A stretch of DNA of 64,000 nt from Asparagopsis taxiformis (taxonomy: Eukaryota > Rhodophyta > Florideophyceae > Bonnemaisoniales > Bonnemaisoniaceae), in assembly GCA_030407315.1 (NCBI GenBank), contig JALQPE010000578.1:124001-188000 (forward strand). Direction: 5' to 3'. Under the pieces are notes generated by a model, which was given only the letters and a program-made list of their open reading frames with translations, searched no databases and was not told the DNA's origin. Shown piece after piece: positions 1 through 10,403 of the stretch (position 1 is the first letter of the stretch; every line of letters begins with the position of its first letter). The position numbers and the translations under genes are program-made.

Positions 1-420
1 TCGCCCCAAACGCATGCAGGTCCGTATCGGACCGCCACGTCCGGACCGTTGCGCCCTCCAAACGCCACGCAGCGTACATGCGATTCATACCTCAACCGAC
101 ACACAACGCAACGGACCATGTAGTAGCACAGCTATCTGTGGCACGCAAGCCTCACCGCACAAATACCCCAAATATCCCACTGTGACACCCACAAAAAACG
201 GTACACACATTAACGAGCAGACACTTGGCATCCGACCAACCGCAGCTGCCGCCCCGTTCGTCCCACTCTCTACGCACTCATTCCTGCCGCCAACCGACGC
301 ACCATCTTTTAAAATACAGCTTGGATATTTTGCCCAACCCATTCCCACCCTCCGTATCTGCCAAATCTCCTTCACATCCGCCCTCTCGCCCACCTGCTCG
401 CACCACCACCCACACCCACC
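1..420 (+). other. 5' flank of the RVE-like MYB gene
   Basis: Non-coding as far as I can see. It is the upstream region and probable 5' leader of the MYB gene, rich in C and A close to the ATG. A TTTTAAAATA stretch near 308 could serve as a TATA-like element about 110 bases before the start. A long open frame crosses this region, but it is a shadow of the gene. Confidence 0.4.
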
Positions 421-1323
421 ATGTCCAACCAACCGCAGCACTACGCCGCCCATCTGCAGTCCCCGCTATCCCTCCCATACGCCCTGCCGACCCACACCCT
501 GCAGCCCGCACTGCATCCGCCACAATCGACGCCGCCCGCGACGCCCCCGCTACCCGGCCCGTACGCGCCCTACCGGCTGCCCGCCAAGAAGCCGCGCAAG
601 CCCTACGTCATCACCAAGAACCGCGAGAATTGGACCCCCGCCGAGCATCAGTCCTTCCTCGATGCGCTCAAAACGCACGGTCGCAACTGGAAGCAGATTG
701 AGCAGCATGTCAAGACCAAGAACGTCATTCAGATCCGTTCCCACGCTCAAAAGTACTTTCTCAAAGTGCAGAAGAACAACACGGGCGAACATGTGCCGCC
801 GCCAAGACCCAAGAGAAAGTCCGCTTCTCGAATGCTCACCTCGCCGATGCTGGCCGAACCGAGCCGATCGGCCCCGCATTCGCCGTGCTCTGCCGCTGTC
901 CAGTCCCCAGCCGCCTCCCCAGTCCTCTTTGGCAGCTTGCCGTCGTACGCCATGCATATGTCCCAGGCCGCCGCTTTCCCCTATCCGACCTTCCCCGTCG
1001 TGCAGCCGCCGCAGAAAAATGTCGCTCCGCCAGCCGCAAAGGTGCAGAAAGTGCAGCCAAGTTGTGCGGATAGCACTCCGGTTACGCAGACCACACCAAA
1101 TTTTGCCAAGATCTATTCCTTCTTTGCAAACATGTTTGATCCACAGGTTAGCTTTGATGCAGCCGCCGGTGTGCGTCAGAGCGGCATGAGTCCACTCGAC
1201 AAGGAGGTTATCAAACTGCTCATGAGCAATCTAGAATTTAATATCGCCAATACTGCTTTCCGTCAGCAGCTGTTGGAGACGTATCGCCAACAGCTCCAAC
1301 AGAGCGTGCCTACAGCCGTCTGA
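421..1323 (+). CDS. REVEILLE-type single-MYB transcription factor (SHAQKYF class)
   Basis: A 300-residue protein with one MYB repeat (about residues 68-117: [13 protein letters not shown], then SHAQKYF at 107-113). This is the hallmark of the CCA1/LHY/REVEILLE family of evening-element DNA-binding proteins. Residues about 227-294 ([33 protein letters not shown]) match the LCL domain of the plant RVE8/LCL subgroup, which recruits LNK coactivators. The N-terminus is Pro-rich and the middle carries basic residues suited to a nuclear localisation signal. The ATG follows an ACC and begins the only homologous frame. A poly(A) signal lies about 90 bases after the stop. A role in diel gene regulation is inferred from the family. 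Confidence 0.88.
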   Translation: MSNQPQHYAAHLQSPLSLPYALPTHTLQPALHPPQSTPPATPPLPGPYAPYRLPAKKPRKPYVITKNRENWTPAEHQSFLDALKTHGRNWKQIEQHVKTKNVIQIRSHAQKYFLKVQKNNTGEHVPPPRPKRKSASRMLTSPMLAEPSRSAPHSPCSAAVQSPAASPVLFGSLPSYAMHMSQAAAFPYPTFPVVQPPQKNVAPPAAKVQKVQPSCADSTPVTQTTPNFAKIYSFFANMFDPQVSFDAAAGVRQSGMSPLDKEVIKLLMSNLEFNIANTAFRQQLLETYRQQLQQSVPTAV

Positions 1324-1413
1324 GAATCCAAGACACTGTTGCCGCTGCTTATCATCTTTTGCATGTCTTACTGGGGCGTCTTGCTTATTATGTTTCAATT
1401 ACAATATGACGCT

Positions 1414-1419
1414 AATAAA
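1414..1419 (+). terminator. Polyadenylation signal AATAAA of the MYB gene
   Basis: AATAAA lies 91 bases after the stop and only 57 bases before the 3' end of the convergent sufD coding region, so the two transcripts probably end in or overlap this short gap. Confidence 0.5.
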
Positions 1420-1475
1420 GTAATGCGAACACTGGTCGTACCGAACGACCGTTTTTCTTGTATCTCCTAATCTCA

Positions 1476-3098
1476 TTAGATTGACGTAAACTCTCCAGTT
1501 CTTCGATCCCGCTTCAGATTTGCTATTGCTATCGATTCAACTGCCTCCCCGACTTGTTTCCCGATCGTCGGGAATGGGCAATCCCCGAGAATATCAATGA
1601 CAAAACCGCTAATCAACAAATACTGTGCCTCCTTCTCACTCAGCCCTCTACTTTGACAGTAAAACAATGCATCGTCCTCCAGGTCCGCCACCGTGGCACC
1701 ATGCGAGCATTGCACATCATCCGTGGCAATTTCCAATACCGGCATTGCATCCACACAGGCTTTGTTCGACAATAACAGCGATCGACACAGTTGTGACGAG
1801 TCTGTTTGGTCACCTTCTTTTGTAACGACAATCTTCCCGTTGAATACAGCACGCCCATGATCCGATGCTATATTCTTCTGCAATTGACCCGAAGTTGTAC
1901 CCAGCGCATTGTGACAAATGCGCGAATGCATGTCTGCAATCTGATATCCATCAGCAACCAACGCGCCGTGCAGCAACCCATGTGCAGACTGTCCCTCAAG
2001 ATCGATTCCAACTGTCCATCGTCCCACTTTGCTGCCAACGCCGATTGTACGCAGTTCATAGCTTGCATCTGCGAGCACATTGGCGTGCACATTCGATAGA
2101 AAATGCGCGTCGGTCGAGTATTGATTCACCACATAATGTGACAACGAAGAACCATCATTCAGGCGAACACCAACGCTTGTCAATGAAAGACTATGTGACC
2201 CGTCCGGATCGACAGATGCATGCGATTCAAGCAGGGTCATCTTGGCACGTTGACCAAGACGAATCAAAAGTCTCGGTGCGCAAACAGACGCCCGCTCCGT
2301 GTCTGCACCGCCGCTCGAAAGAAAGACTATCGCAACCGGACGGTCCACATGGTAATTATCCGGCACGTCCAACACGGCGACATCTCCGGCGATAGCATTT
2401 CCTAGCGTCGGGAACAAGCCGCCTTCATCAGTCTCTGCACTCAACTCGGCCTGTGTGAAAACATCCACCAAGCCATCAGTATCGCCTTCAAACTCAGAAA
2501 TGGACCCAAAGTAGCCACCCGCCGCCAGCCAATCGGTAGCGGAATCGTCGTTGAGCAACGAAATATTCGGTTCAAAAACGCCGTCTACAAACACGAGCAC
2601 AACCCCGGCAGTATCGGGCGCATAATGTCGGATATCCACAGCGGCGACAAGAGCATCGTCACGCATCGCTGTAGCGGGCGCATAGCGAGTAGCATACATA
2701 GAGCGCAGAGCCGTGAAGCGCCACTGCTCCAATTTGCGGCCGGGAATCTTCAGGTTGGGGATAATTTCCTCACTCGATTGACGCAGATTGAACAGCGGAT
2801 GGCCGTCTACTAGATCGGGACGCGCGTTGAGTATGCTCTCAATCCACGCAGATTCATTCGTCGCCGCCGGCACAGTCGTGACGGCCGTCTGTTCGCCCAG
2901 CGTGTGGTCGACGGGCAGCGGGGGCACAGTGGGCGTCAGAAGCGGCGTTCCGTCGTCTGACATGGAAAATTTGGCGAGACGCGGCGCGCGTCGCCGCGTG
3001 AGTAGTAGATGACGCGAGGGAGTGCGTAGTGAAAGCGGGGCGATGGGAAGAAAGGCGCTACGCGCGCCATGCATGCAAGGTGGAATGATTGTCGTCAT
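1476..3098 (-). CDS. sufD: Plastid Fe-S assembly scaffold protein SufD
   Basis: A 540-residue SufB/SufD-family protein. SufD is part of the SufBCD scaffold that assembles Fe-S clusters in plastids. Red algal plastid genomes usually keep sufB and sufC, so a nuclear sufD fits. The C-terminal core shows the family signature CSHGATVADLEDDALFYCQSRG with the conserved His near residue 466, and the end aligns with family members. The first 45 residues are Ser/Thr/Arg-rich and almost free of acidic residues, like a transit peptide, with a second Met near residue 46 (SMSDDGTP). The ATG at 3098 is chosen because it supplies this leader. It is divergent from the topo VI gene and convergent with the MYB gene. 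A cysteine desulfurase of the same pathway sits at the right end of the window. Confidence 0.93.
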   Translation of the reverse strand: MTTIIPPCMHGARSAFLPIAPLSLRTPSRHLLLTRRRAPRLAKFSMSDDGTPLLTPTVPPLPVDHTLGEQTAVTTVPAATNESAWIESILNARPDLVDGHPLFNLRQSSEEIIPNLKIPGRKLEQWRFTALRSMYATRYAPATAMRDDALVAAVDIRHYAPDTAGVVLVFVDGVFEPNISLLNDDSATDWLAAGGYFGSISEFEGDTDGLVDVFTQAELSAETDEGGLFPTLGNAIAGDVAVLDVPDNYHVDRPVAIVFLSSGGADTERASVCAPRLLIRLGQRAKMTLLESHASVDPDGSHSLSLTSVGVRLNDGSSLSHYVVNQYSTDAHFLSNVHANVLADASYELRTIGVGSKVGRWTVGIDLEGQSAHGLLHGALVADGYQIADMHSRICHNALGTTSGQLQKNIASDHGRAVFNGKIVVTKEGDQTDSSQLCRSLLLSNKACVDAMPVLEIATDDVQCSHGATVADLEDDALFYCQSRGLSEKEAQYLLISGFVIDILGDCPFPTIGKQVGEAVESIAIANLKRDRRTGEFTSI

Positions 3099-3520
3099 GG
3101 CGAGCTACGTTTGGATGTGGCTTGGATGCTACGGCCTGGTGATCGATGAGGGAGAAGGGAACGGATCGAAGATAAACGTGTCGAGTCGTACCGGTTGACC
3201 TCCCGACGGTTTTTTGTTGTGGTTGAGATCGAGTGGCTTACAGTGCGATACAAATTTTGTACAAATTAAAAGAGGTGAAGTGAAGAAGAAAAAACTGGAG
3301 CGGCGTGTGATTACCACTTTGATGATGTGGCGCTAAACTCTCGTGCGAGTGTCGGTTGCCGTGAATCAAAAGTGTTGTAGCCAGGTAGAAGTATTTGTTT
3401 GCACAAGTAGAATCGTAGTTTATGCTTCATACAACTATTGTCGCAAATTCACTCTCAGTAGACCGTCTTATCTGACAGCAATTTTGTACATACGAAAACG
3501 GACGCAAGTGCAGCAGCGAC
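3099..3520. other. Divergent promoter region between sufD and TOP6A
   Basis: A 422-bp spacer with both flanking genes reading outward. It presumably holds both promoters. It contains A/T runs (3207-3300) but no motif that I can assign. Confidence 0.4.
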
Positions 3521-4768
3521 ATGCCGCCGAAAGGGCGCACGAAGCGCGCGATTTCCAAGCCGAACAAGGCGACGCAAGCAAACAATGTACCATCAGTGCA
3601 AGAGGCCATGAAGCCAGTCAAGGCTCTACGCAGCACGATGCGCACGCCCAAGGTGCGCAAGACGCTGTCCGAGCTCGGGGTCGAGGGTGTGCTACGCGAG
3701 GTGCTAGAACTGGCGGCGAACGATGTGCGCGCGGCTGTGGAAGGGGCGCTTGCAGCGGTTGCACGTTCAGTCATGCGGGGCGAAGGTCTACGCTACGTTG
3801 TGCCGACTCGCTCTGCGGGCAACCAGATGTACGTACGCGAACTGGATCGCATCGTGTTGAAGGACCGAACGAGTGTGCGTGCGTTTGCAAACACGAGCAC
3901 GGTTCGCAAGTGCGCGATCATGACGCGCATTCTCGGGCTGGTGTGGGAGCTGTGCGTCAAGGGGATTCATGTGACGAAGAGGGACCTGTTCTACACGGAC
4001 GTGAAACTGTTCAAGACGCAGGGCGAGTCGGACGAGGTTTTGAACGATGTGGCGTGCGTGATTGGGTGCACGCGCACGAGTTTGTCGGTCGTCGCGTCGG
4101 AGAAGGGCATTGTGATTGGGAGGGTGCGGTTTCGTGAGGCGGGGGATTTGATTGATTGTACAAGGATGGGCGTTGGGGGTAAAGCGATTCCACCGTATGT
4201 GGAGAGGATTACGGATGTGGAGAGCGATGCGGAGTTTATTTTGTTGGTGGAGAAGGATGCGGCGTTTATGAGATTGGCGGAGGATCGGTTTTATAACAAG
4301 TATGCGTGTATTATCATCACGGCCAAGGGACAGCCGGATGTGGCGACGCGACTGTTTCTGAAGAAACTGCGAGAGGAGTTGGGGATTCCGATTTTGGGAC
4401 TGGTGGATTCTGATCCGTACGGTCTGAAGATTCTGTCAGTGTACATGTGCGGGTCGAAGAATATGAGCTATGACAGTGGGAATCTGACGACGCCTGACAT
4501 CAAGTGGCTGGGGGTACGACCGTCGGACCTGGACAAGTATGGTATTCCGGAGCAGTGTCGGCTGCCGATGACGGAGCATGATGTGAAAACGGGCAAGGAA
4601 CTACTGGACGAGGAGTTTATACGCAAGGACGCACGCTGGTATGAGGAATTGCAACTTATGGTAAGACGCAAGGAAAAGGCGGAGATTCAAGCACTGAGCA
4701 GCTTTGGGTTTCAATATCTGACGCAAGTGTATTTACCTGAAAAACTGGCACAAGGTGACTGGCTATGA
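3521..4768 (+). CDS. TOP6A: DNA topoisomerase VI subunit A (SPO11-3 type)
   Basis: A 415-residue Spo11/TopVIA-family protein, intronless. The catalytic tyrosine is Tyr158 in [11 protein letters not shown]. The Toprim metal-binding residues are Glu244 ([10 protein letters not shown]) and the DSD triad at 296-298 (GLVDSDPYG). The tail ends in [12 protein letters not shown], as in the plant SPO11-3 type and unlike meiotic SPO11-1/2. With subunit B the family makes a type IIB topoisomerase that decatenates DNA. In plants it is required for endoreduplication; red algae also keep it. The first 45 residues are basic and variable. The ATG at 3521 follows AGCGAC and is the first ATG in this frame. Confidence 0.93.
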   Translation: MPPKGRTKRAISKPNKATQANNVPSVQEAMKPVKALRSTMRTPKVRKTLSELGVEGVLREVLELAANDVRAAVEGALAAVARSVMRGEGLRYVVPTRSAGNQMYVRELDRIVLKDRTSVRAFANTSTVRKCAIMTRILGLVWELCVKGIHVTKRDLFYTDVKLFKTQGESDEVLNDVACVIGCTRTSLSVVASEKGIVIGRVRFREAGDLIDCTRMGVGGKAIPPYVERITDVESDAEFILLVEKDAAFMRLAEDRFYNKYACIIITAKGQPDVATRLFLKKLREELGIPILGLVDSDPYGLKILSVYMCGSKNMSYDSGNLTTPDIKWLGVRPSDLDKYGIPEQCRLPMTEHDVKTGKELLDEEFIRKDARWYEELQLMVRRKEKAEIQALSSFGFQYLTQVYLPEKLAQGDWL

Positions 4769-5276
4769 ATGGGTGCACGCGGTGTGGACGCGGCGACGAC
4801 GGCGACGCGGTGTGACGGTGGAGCGGCAACGAGTGAAGACGGCAACATAAAGGTAACTGCGGCGCGTCCGAGTCGATGATGAACGAATACAGTGTAGACA
4901 GTGCTCGATATGACAAATTATGTACAAAATGAAGCCCCCTCCCGTTTCCAATTAAAGCGCGCACATTGGCTCAAAATCAGTACAGCAGACACGTTGCAAC
5001 GCCAACCCTAAACGACACCCGTGCCCACATGCCACCCGTGGAGTAGCGTGTCGCATCAGCTCAGCACCGAGCGGTCATCCATCGCCTTGAGCGTGCGCGC
5101 CGCCGCTGCTTTGCGCGCCAGTCCGTCTTCTTGCCCATTTGCCGGTCAGCCTGCCCAGCCTCAGCGACCGCTTGTCTATCTCTACCAGCTTTTGCTGCGC
5201 AGCACTCGCACCTCTTCATTCGTCCGCTTTGCTTGGCGCTGCAATTGGCACGTGCACGCACAACCTACACATCCTC
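4769..5276 (+). other. Spacer between TOP6A and the CCCH gene
   Basis: The 3' flank of TOP6A and the promoter/5' leader of the CCCH gene, both on the plus strand. Open frames here start at TTG or lack homology. No specific element recognised. Confidence 0.35.
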
Positions 5277-6413
5277 ATGCCGCTTCCGCCGCGCACCGAG
5301 CCCGTCTGGGCGCCGCCGCAAACCGCTTGGTTGCCCAATGATGATGCTGACAAAGATACTGACGATCTCTTCCGCAACCTTCTCAACTTGCACATCGACC
5401 ATCAACTTCCACATTCCAATCAGCCGCTGCGCCCCGCCGTTCAGTCGTTGACCAACTCGGATAATCACTCGCATCAACCGGTGCACGCCCTCCGTGATCA
5501 TATCCCCTCTGACACCGACGTGTTACATGTCCCTGATATCCATCCCGAGGCCGATGCTCTCCACATGTTCGCCTCCGCTCCGATGTCTGTCACAGCTACA
5601 GCTCCAGTCCCGTTGCGTCCGCGCGCCCATGTGGACTATGACCTCCGTCGTATGCGCGCTCGTGCGCCCTCCGCATCCCCGTCCCATACGCCCTCCCCGT
5701 CCTCGTCCCCGCCGCCCTCCCTCTCCGCTCCCCGCATCAAGAACGAGCTCTACAAGACCGAGATTTGTCGCTCCTTTGCCGAGACGGCTGGTTTCTGCAA
5801 GTATGGCTCCAAGTGCCAGTTTGCGCACGGTGAGCAGGAGCTTCGTCCCGTTCGTAGGCATCCCAGGTACAAGACCAAGCTGTGCAGAAACTTTGTCACT
5901 ACTGGTACCTGTCCCTATGATGCGCGTTGTCGCTTCATTCATGCTTCCGATCTCGCCTATGCTCCGTTGCCCGTCAACCAGCGTCGGGACACCTTCAGTC
6001 CCGTCGGCGTCAATACCAGTGTCGCTATTTCAATGGCGCCAGCCCCTATGGCTGTCACTCCCGTACCCGTCACCGCCGTGCCCGTCACCGCCGCTCCCGA
6101 TAAGTATGCCGACGCGTTGCAGGTGTTTCTAAATGGGCCGCGCTACGAGCTGGAAGCTCAGCGCGATGATCGAGTGGCCGAAAACGGCTACGATGCTAAC
6201 GCTAATCTGTTTACCGACTATGCGACGCACAATGTGGAGCGTTTCGAGGGCGCGCCACTTGAACGCTTGCCAGTCTCGCGTCGCATGTTTGCGAACAATG
6301 GTGCGCAGACAAAGCTACCGTCGTTGGTGCCGCGCACTGCCGTGCCGATGCCGATGCCGCCGCAGCGACGACTGCCCGTGTTTCGCAACATGCCGCACAA
6401 CGACGACCAGTAA
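5277..6413 (+). CDS. TIS11/TTP-like tandem CCCH zinc-finger mRNA-decay protein
   Basis: A 378-residue protein from the first in-frame ATG; the longer open frame starts at a TTG. It has two CCCH fingers. Finger 1 is Cys164, Cys174, Cys180, His184 (C-x9-C-x5-C-x3-H, one residue longer than usual in the first gap). Finger 2 is Cys203, Cys212, Cys218, His222 (canonical C-x8-C-x5-C-x3-H). The 18-residue linker and the lead-ins YKTEIC and YKTKLC are those of the TTP/TIS11 family, which binds AU-rich 3' UTRs. The C-terminus carries RRLPVF at 364-369, resembling the RRLPIF CNOT1-binding motif of animal TTP. Ser/Pro-rich low complexity precedes the fingers. A role in deadenylation-linked mRNA decay is inferred. 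Confidence 0.88.
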   Translation: MPLPPRTEPVWAPPQTAWLPNDDADKDTDDLFRNLLNLHIDHQLPHSNQPLRPAVQSLTNSDNHSHQPVHALRDHIPSDTDVLHVPDIHPEADALHMFASAPMSVTATAPVPLRPRAHVDYDLRRMRARAPSASPSHTPSPSSSPPPSLSAPRIKNELYKTEICRSFAETAGFCKYGSKCQFAHGEQELRPVRRHPRYKTKLCRNFVTTGTCPYDARCRFIHASDLAYAPLPVNQRRDTFSPVGVNTSVAISMAPAPMAVTPVPVTAVPVTAAPDKYADALQVFLNGPRYELEAQRDDRVAENGYDANANLFTDYATHNVERFEGAPLERLPVSRRMFANNGAQTKLPSLVPRTAVPMPMPPQRRLPVFRNMPHNDDQ

Positions 6414-7136
6414 TGCGTCACGCTGGCTGACGCTTATTATTCCCTCATGCGCGCCGCGTCGCTTGCGTGCCCTCCATCCTTTTCCCTTGATATGTATTGG
6501 TCATTTATGGCACTCACTCAACACTTCCACTCACCCCTTTATTATGCACACCTCGCGACTTGGCGGCGTGGACGTGTGTGCGGTTTTGGTTTGGTGTTAG
6601 TTTATCATGTAGCCAGAGTATTAACGTTGAAAAGTCCTAAAGTATGTTTTATTCACAGCTGGGCATGTGGCTGCAGCACTTTGCGAATTGTCTGTTTCAC
6701 TAAAGATCATGTTGTGCTCTCCACGCACGCACGCGCGCACACATACGCACCACATCGAGTCTATCGCATTACACAACATACAGCGCCGGTGCCTCAGCGC
6801 TGCCAGCCGCACTGGCACGGATACACTTACATCAGCAGCCTCGTGACAATATAGCGGTGCCAAGTGAAGGTGTTGACCAAAGCTTTCATCACTATTACAA
6901 GTGGACAAGTATCGCCTATCATAGCCGTTGCCGTGCGCATCGAGTGATGGTGAGACCAATACAATGCTGGCTGCCTGCCTGGCTGCCTGCCTGCCCGACC
7001 GACTAGAATTAGATTCGGCACGTTGAAGCAACTCACAAATGTGTGTGCGTGGTGCGCACTGGCCGCTAGCCTCGATGTTTGTTCACACTTGTCGGGTCGC
7101 GAGACTTGCGTTTACACTAAACTTGTTTGTACACTT
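6414..7136. other. Convergent 3' region between the CCCH and ELM2/SANT genes
   Basis: A 723-bp spacer between two convergent genes, presumably 3' UTRs. Open frames here lack homology and overlap each other on both strands. A CTGC-rich imperfect repeat lies at 6967-6997. Confidence 0.4.
6967..6997. repeat. Imperfect GCCT/CTGC tandem repeat
   Basis: Reads as repeated GCTGCCTGCCTG units ending in CCCGACC. It is a short simple repeat in non-coding DNA. Confidence 0.7.
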
Positions 7137-8366
7137 CTAATACTTTTGCCGCGTCACCCGACGCCCGCCATACTGTTCCTCATCGCGTCGTCGTCGCTCC
7201 TCGACCAATTGTCCGCGTCGACACGCCGCCGCTGCCATTGCGACGCGACTGTCGACTGGAAATCCGTCCCCCGCAGTAATCGCCAGACATCGTAGTGCGC
7301 TAATGATCCGTTCCGGATTCACTTGCACCCTCTTCAATTTCTCGCCCCCGTCGTCCAACACCAGCCCCTGTTTCATGCCTCCATTCTGCAGCCACAGCTG
7401 CTTGTGCCGCGTGTAGTACAGCCACACCAATTCGCTGCAGCTGCGATTCTTCAACACATGACGCGCAATAGCCGAAAAGTTTTTCGACCGCTCCGCGAGC
7501 GCGCTCACAAATAGACACTGCTCCTCGTACTCAAAATGGCCCTTGATACCGGGGAAGAACGCGCCGCGTGGAATGCGCACCATCGCCTCCTGCATGGCGC
7601 GTGTGCTATCTCCGCGATGCGAGCCGAGTATTTGTAGACACAGCTCCAGCGCAAACGGCGCCAATGGAAAGCCGTCGCGCCGTCGTAGCACTTCGTTCAC
7701 AGAGCATACAAACTGGTTCACATTACTCTCGCCCTTGCACAGCTCTGCGGAGAACACCAGTTGCGACGTGGCCTTGGGCTCGTCACTCAGCCATTTGGAC
7801 CGCGCCATGGCGTGCGGCGCCACTTCGGCTTGAAACTCGGCGCCGATTTTCGGCGGCACGCCGCGTGACGCATTCTTGGACATCGCTTCCAAATCAGCGT
7901 CGGAATTGAGCGTCGGACGCGAGGATCGTCTCTGCTTGCGCTTTGGTTGCTCGTCGTCCGATTCGACCTCGGGCGTGCCGTCGGCAGACTGCTCGGTCGA
8001 GGGTGCTTCTTCGTCGCGTCGGCGCTTGGCGACGTTTTGTCGCGACAACGAGCCGCGCGTTTTGTCGAGCTGCTTGCTGTGCAGACATGGATGGGCAGAA
8101 ATGTTGTAAGCTTACGGAATTTACAGGAATAGCTAGGTCGGCGTGCTGATGACGTACGTTGTAGTGTTGGTACGCCACTGGCGTAGGCTAACAATCTTAC
8201 TAAACATGGCCGATGCATCTGCAAACGGTAGCAGCGGGTTTTTGGCTACCAAAAGCAGAAAACTTTGCATGTCCTCCGGCGGGATAGAGTCGGTGACATG
8301 TTTGGGAAGTGAAACACGTGGTCGAAGTTGTGCCCAGGATAAATCGTCCACCCTTCCGTTTGCCAT
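7137..8366 (-). CDS. ELM2-SANT chromatin corepressor-like protein, two exons
   Basis: Exons 8366-8158 and 8076-7137 join across an 81-nt intron (donor GTACGT, acceptor ACAG) to give 382 residues. The ATG sits in a strong context (GCCACCATGG). The downstream open frame alone would start at TTG and has a stop just upstream, which the intron explains. The second exon carries an ELM2-like stretch (PPKIGAEFQAEVAP) and then a SANT domain (YEEQCLFVSALAERSKNF, SELVWLYYTRHK), the architecture of CoREST, MIER and MTA scaffolds that recruit histone deacetylases. A basic, acidic and Ser-rich linker lies between exon 1 and ELM2. Exon 1 (LPKHVTDSIPPED, PLLPFADASAMF) has no match I recognise. The exact subfamily is uncertain. 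Confidence 0.75.
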
Positions 8367-8881
8367 GGTGGCGATGTATCGCACGTCTATTTGCAGAACA
8401 TGGAAATGACAAAAGTGGCGTTTGTTTCCCACTCGAACAGTTGCCGTGGCTGCGGTACTGCTCGGGCAGGACGTGGGACGGAAGGGCGGATAAAGGAATG
8501 AATGAACAAGGAGGGGAAAAGCGCTAGACAGCGCGGCGCAACGTCCGAGTATCTTTGTGACTAACAGTTGACAAACAGCGGCGTTTCTCTAGCGGGCGCG
8601 GATTTACTCAGTGGCCTGTTCGCCCGCTGCTTGGCCGTGCAGTGGATCAATTGCAAGCGAGTAGAACTCCACCCATCGTATTGCACGTGTCCTTACCTAT
8701 TCTGTTTTTTCATTATTTCACTTTGTTTTATCTATAAACGCAATCGACGACGGCGTATCTATATCCTCCTCTCAGTTGTCTTGCGCAGATTGCCGTAGAT
8801 GAGTTCTCCGCTACAACCTCTGCGAGAACATTCTTTCCCTCTTCACTCACCGCAACCAAGTAGATCATACGTCTGCCAAAC
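8367..8881. other. Divergent promoter region, ELM2/SANT and Rdx genes
   Basis: A 515-bp spacer between divergent genes. It has a T-rich stretch near 8702-8735 containing TTTTATCTATAAAC, a possible TATA element for the plus-strand gene. No coding signal. Confidence 0.35.
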
Positions 8882-9280
8882 ATGCCTTCCTTTGTCGCCT
8901 CAGCCGTCCTTCCATCTAGACCCAATCTATATTCAAATCCATCCATCTGTCGTCGCACACCGTCCGCCAGTACACCTGTTCCATCGCAGCGGACACGTCA
9001 GCCCCGCGTGTGCATCGAATATTGCACCGGGTGTCGATGGGGGCTGCGTGCTGGTTGGATGGCACAGGAATTGCTCGTTACCTTTGAACGTGATTTAGGT
9101 GAAGTCGCTCTACAGCCCGGCAATGTTTCTGGTGTTTTCGATGTGTGGGTCGGTGATACACGCGTCTGGTGTCGTAAAGAACGTGGTCGCTTTCCAGAAT
9201 TGAAACAAGTTAAACAGTTGATTAGAGATGTTATCGCTCCTGAAAAGACACTTGGTCATTCTGATAAACCTGTTGCATGA
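8882..9280 (+). CDS. Rdx (SelW/SelT-like) redox protein with Cys in place of Sec
   Basis: 132 residues. Residues 43-120 form an Rdx-family thioredoxin-like domain: CIEYCTGCRWGLRAGWMAQEL, then a beta hairpin ending VFDVWVGDTRVWCRK and GRFPELKQVKQLI. The active motif is Cys48-Thr-Gly-Cys51, so this is a cysteine homologue of the SelW CxxU selenoproteins. The first 40 residues are Ser/Arg/Pro-rich with no acidic residue and could be an organelle leader. Family members are thought to act as thiol oxidoreductases, but the substrate is unknown. A second, degenerate Rdx domain occurs in the gene at 52583-53488. Confidence 0.8.
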   Translation: MPSFVASAVLPSRPNLYSNPSICRRTPSASTPVPSQRTRQPRVCIEYCTGCRWGLRAGWMAQELLVTFERDLGEVALQPGNVSGVFDVWVGDTRVWCRKERGRFPELKQVKQLIRDVIAPEKTLGHSDKPVA

Positions 9281-9806
9281 TCTGACCTTTCCATATTCCT
9301 ACTTTCATTCTTCCGAACCGGTTGCATGTTGGAATTCAGCACTCCTGCCCCTTTTTACGGTATCGAGAACTAGTGGAAAGACGGGAGACTTTCCGTGGTT
9401 CAGAAATGGTACATCTTACGCAAGTTATCTTGCGGTAAACTTGGAGCAAGAAATGCAAATCCTTGCCAACACCTTGGACATGTGTCGATGGGTTGCACAG
9501 CGTTGATGATTCCCAAATGCGAGTTGAACACTTTGCAACCTGCGAGATGTTTACTAGATTTCTGTAGTGGGTGAGCATGCACTAAATTAAATAGATGTAC
9601 GAAAGCGGCAATCTCCAGAGTCAAACGCACCTTGTGAAATATCAAACACGCTTCAAAAAAGGATTAAAATTGATCCATACATAAGCATCCTCAATCGGTT
9701 CTTCACATCTCCATCCTTCCCGTTCACACTCTACAAGATATCTAGGTAGCAACCCACATTTACTCGCCCACCATCTCCATCTGACACCCATAGTTCCTCT
9801 CCAAGC
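9281..9806 (+). other. Spacer between the Rdx and J-domain genes
   Basis: 3' flank of the Rdx gene and promoter of the J-domain gene. Overlapping short open frames on both strands lack homology. Nothing specific recognised. Confidence 0.35.
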
Positions 9807-10403
9807 ATGGAAGCCGACATGTCACTCTATCAAACGCTGGGCATAGATCCGAAATCCGTGGACGTGCTAAAACTGACGGAGCGCGACATAACGCGCGCGT
9901 ATCGCAAAGCTGCACTTCGATGGCATCCGGACAAGAACCCTAACGATGCAACGGCAGCGACCAAATTCTCGCAGATTTTCATCGCGTACGAAACGCTGAG
10001 CGACGCGACACAACGCAAGCAATACGACGCGCGCATCGCCGCCGCGCGTGAAAAGCAGAAGAAATTCAACGAAATGGACATCGATCGACGCCAGATGCGC
10101 GATGAATTATTGCAAAGGGAACGAGAGGCGCGTGTGCGACAGAAAGAGACCGACATGAACCGCGCGACTTTTGAGAGAATGCGGAGAGAACTCAATCGTT
10201 TGCGTGAGGAACATTTGCAGAAAGAACGCGAGGAGAGAACCCGTATGGCTCGGCCGCGATCAAAGGAGACTATGAAGAACCGTGCAGAGCGTCTTGCTGG
10301 TCCGTGGAGAAATGTCGCCGGCTTTTCGGAGTTCTTTTCCGCTGGTGACAGGACCTTTGTGCAGTTTGAACGTGACGTGCTTGATGGCTCTTTTCCGTCG
10401 TGA
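9807..10403 (+). CDS. J-domain protein, DNAJC17/Cwf23-like
   Basis: 198 residues, intronless. The J domain spans about residues 6-75 and holds the HPD motif at 40-42 (LRWHPDKNP), followed by ATKFSQIFIAYETLSDATQRKQYD. It is followed by a long charged helix (about 80-160, rich in Arg, Glu and Lys) and a short tail. An N-terminal J domain followed by a charged coiled coil resembles DNAJC17 and fission yeast Cwf23, which are spliceosome-associated, but the RRM of animal DNAJC17 is absent. The J domain should stimulate an Hsp70; the partner and site of action are inferred. Confidence 0.78.
   Translation: MEADMSLYQTLGIDPKSVDVLKLTERDITRAYRKAALRWHPDKNPNDATAATKFSQIFIAYETLSDATQRKQYDARIAAAREKQKKFNEMDIDRRQMRDELLQREREARVRQKETDMNRATFERMRRELNRLREEHLQKEREERTRMARPRSKETMKNRAERLAGPWRNVAGFSEFFSAGDRTFVQFERDVLDGSFPS

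Noticed and set aside
14..1189. 391-residue open frame across the MYB gene in another frame
   Set aside because: It is a shadow: Pro/Arg/Ser-only composition and no homology, while the overlapping frame encodes a clear MYB protein.
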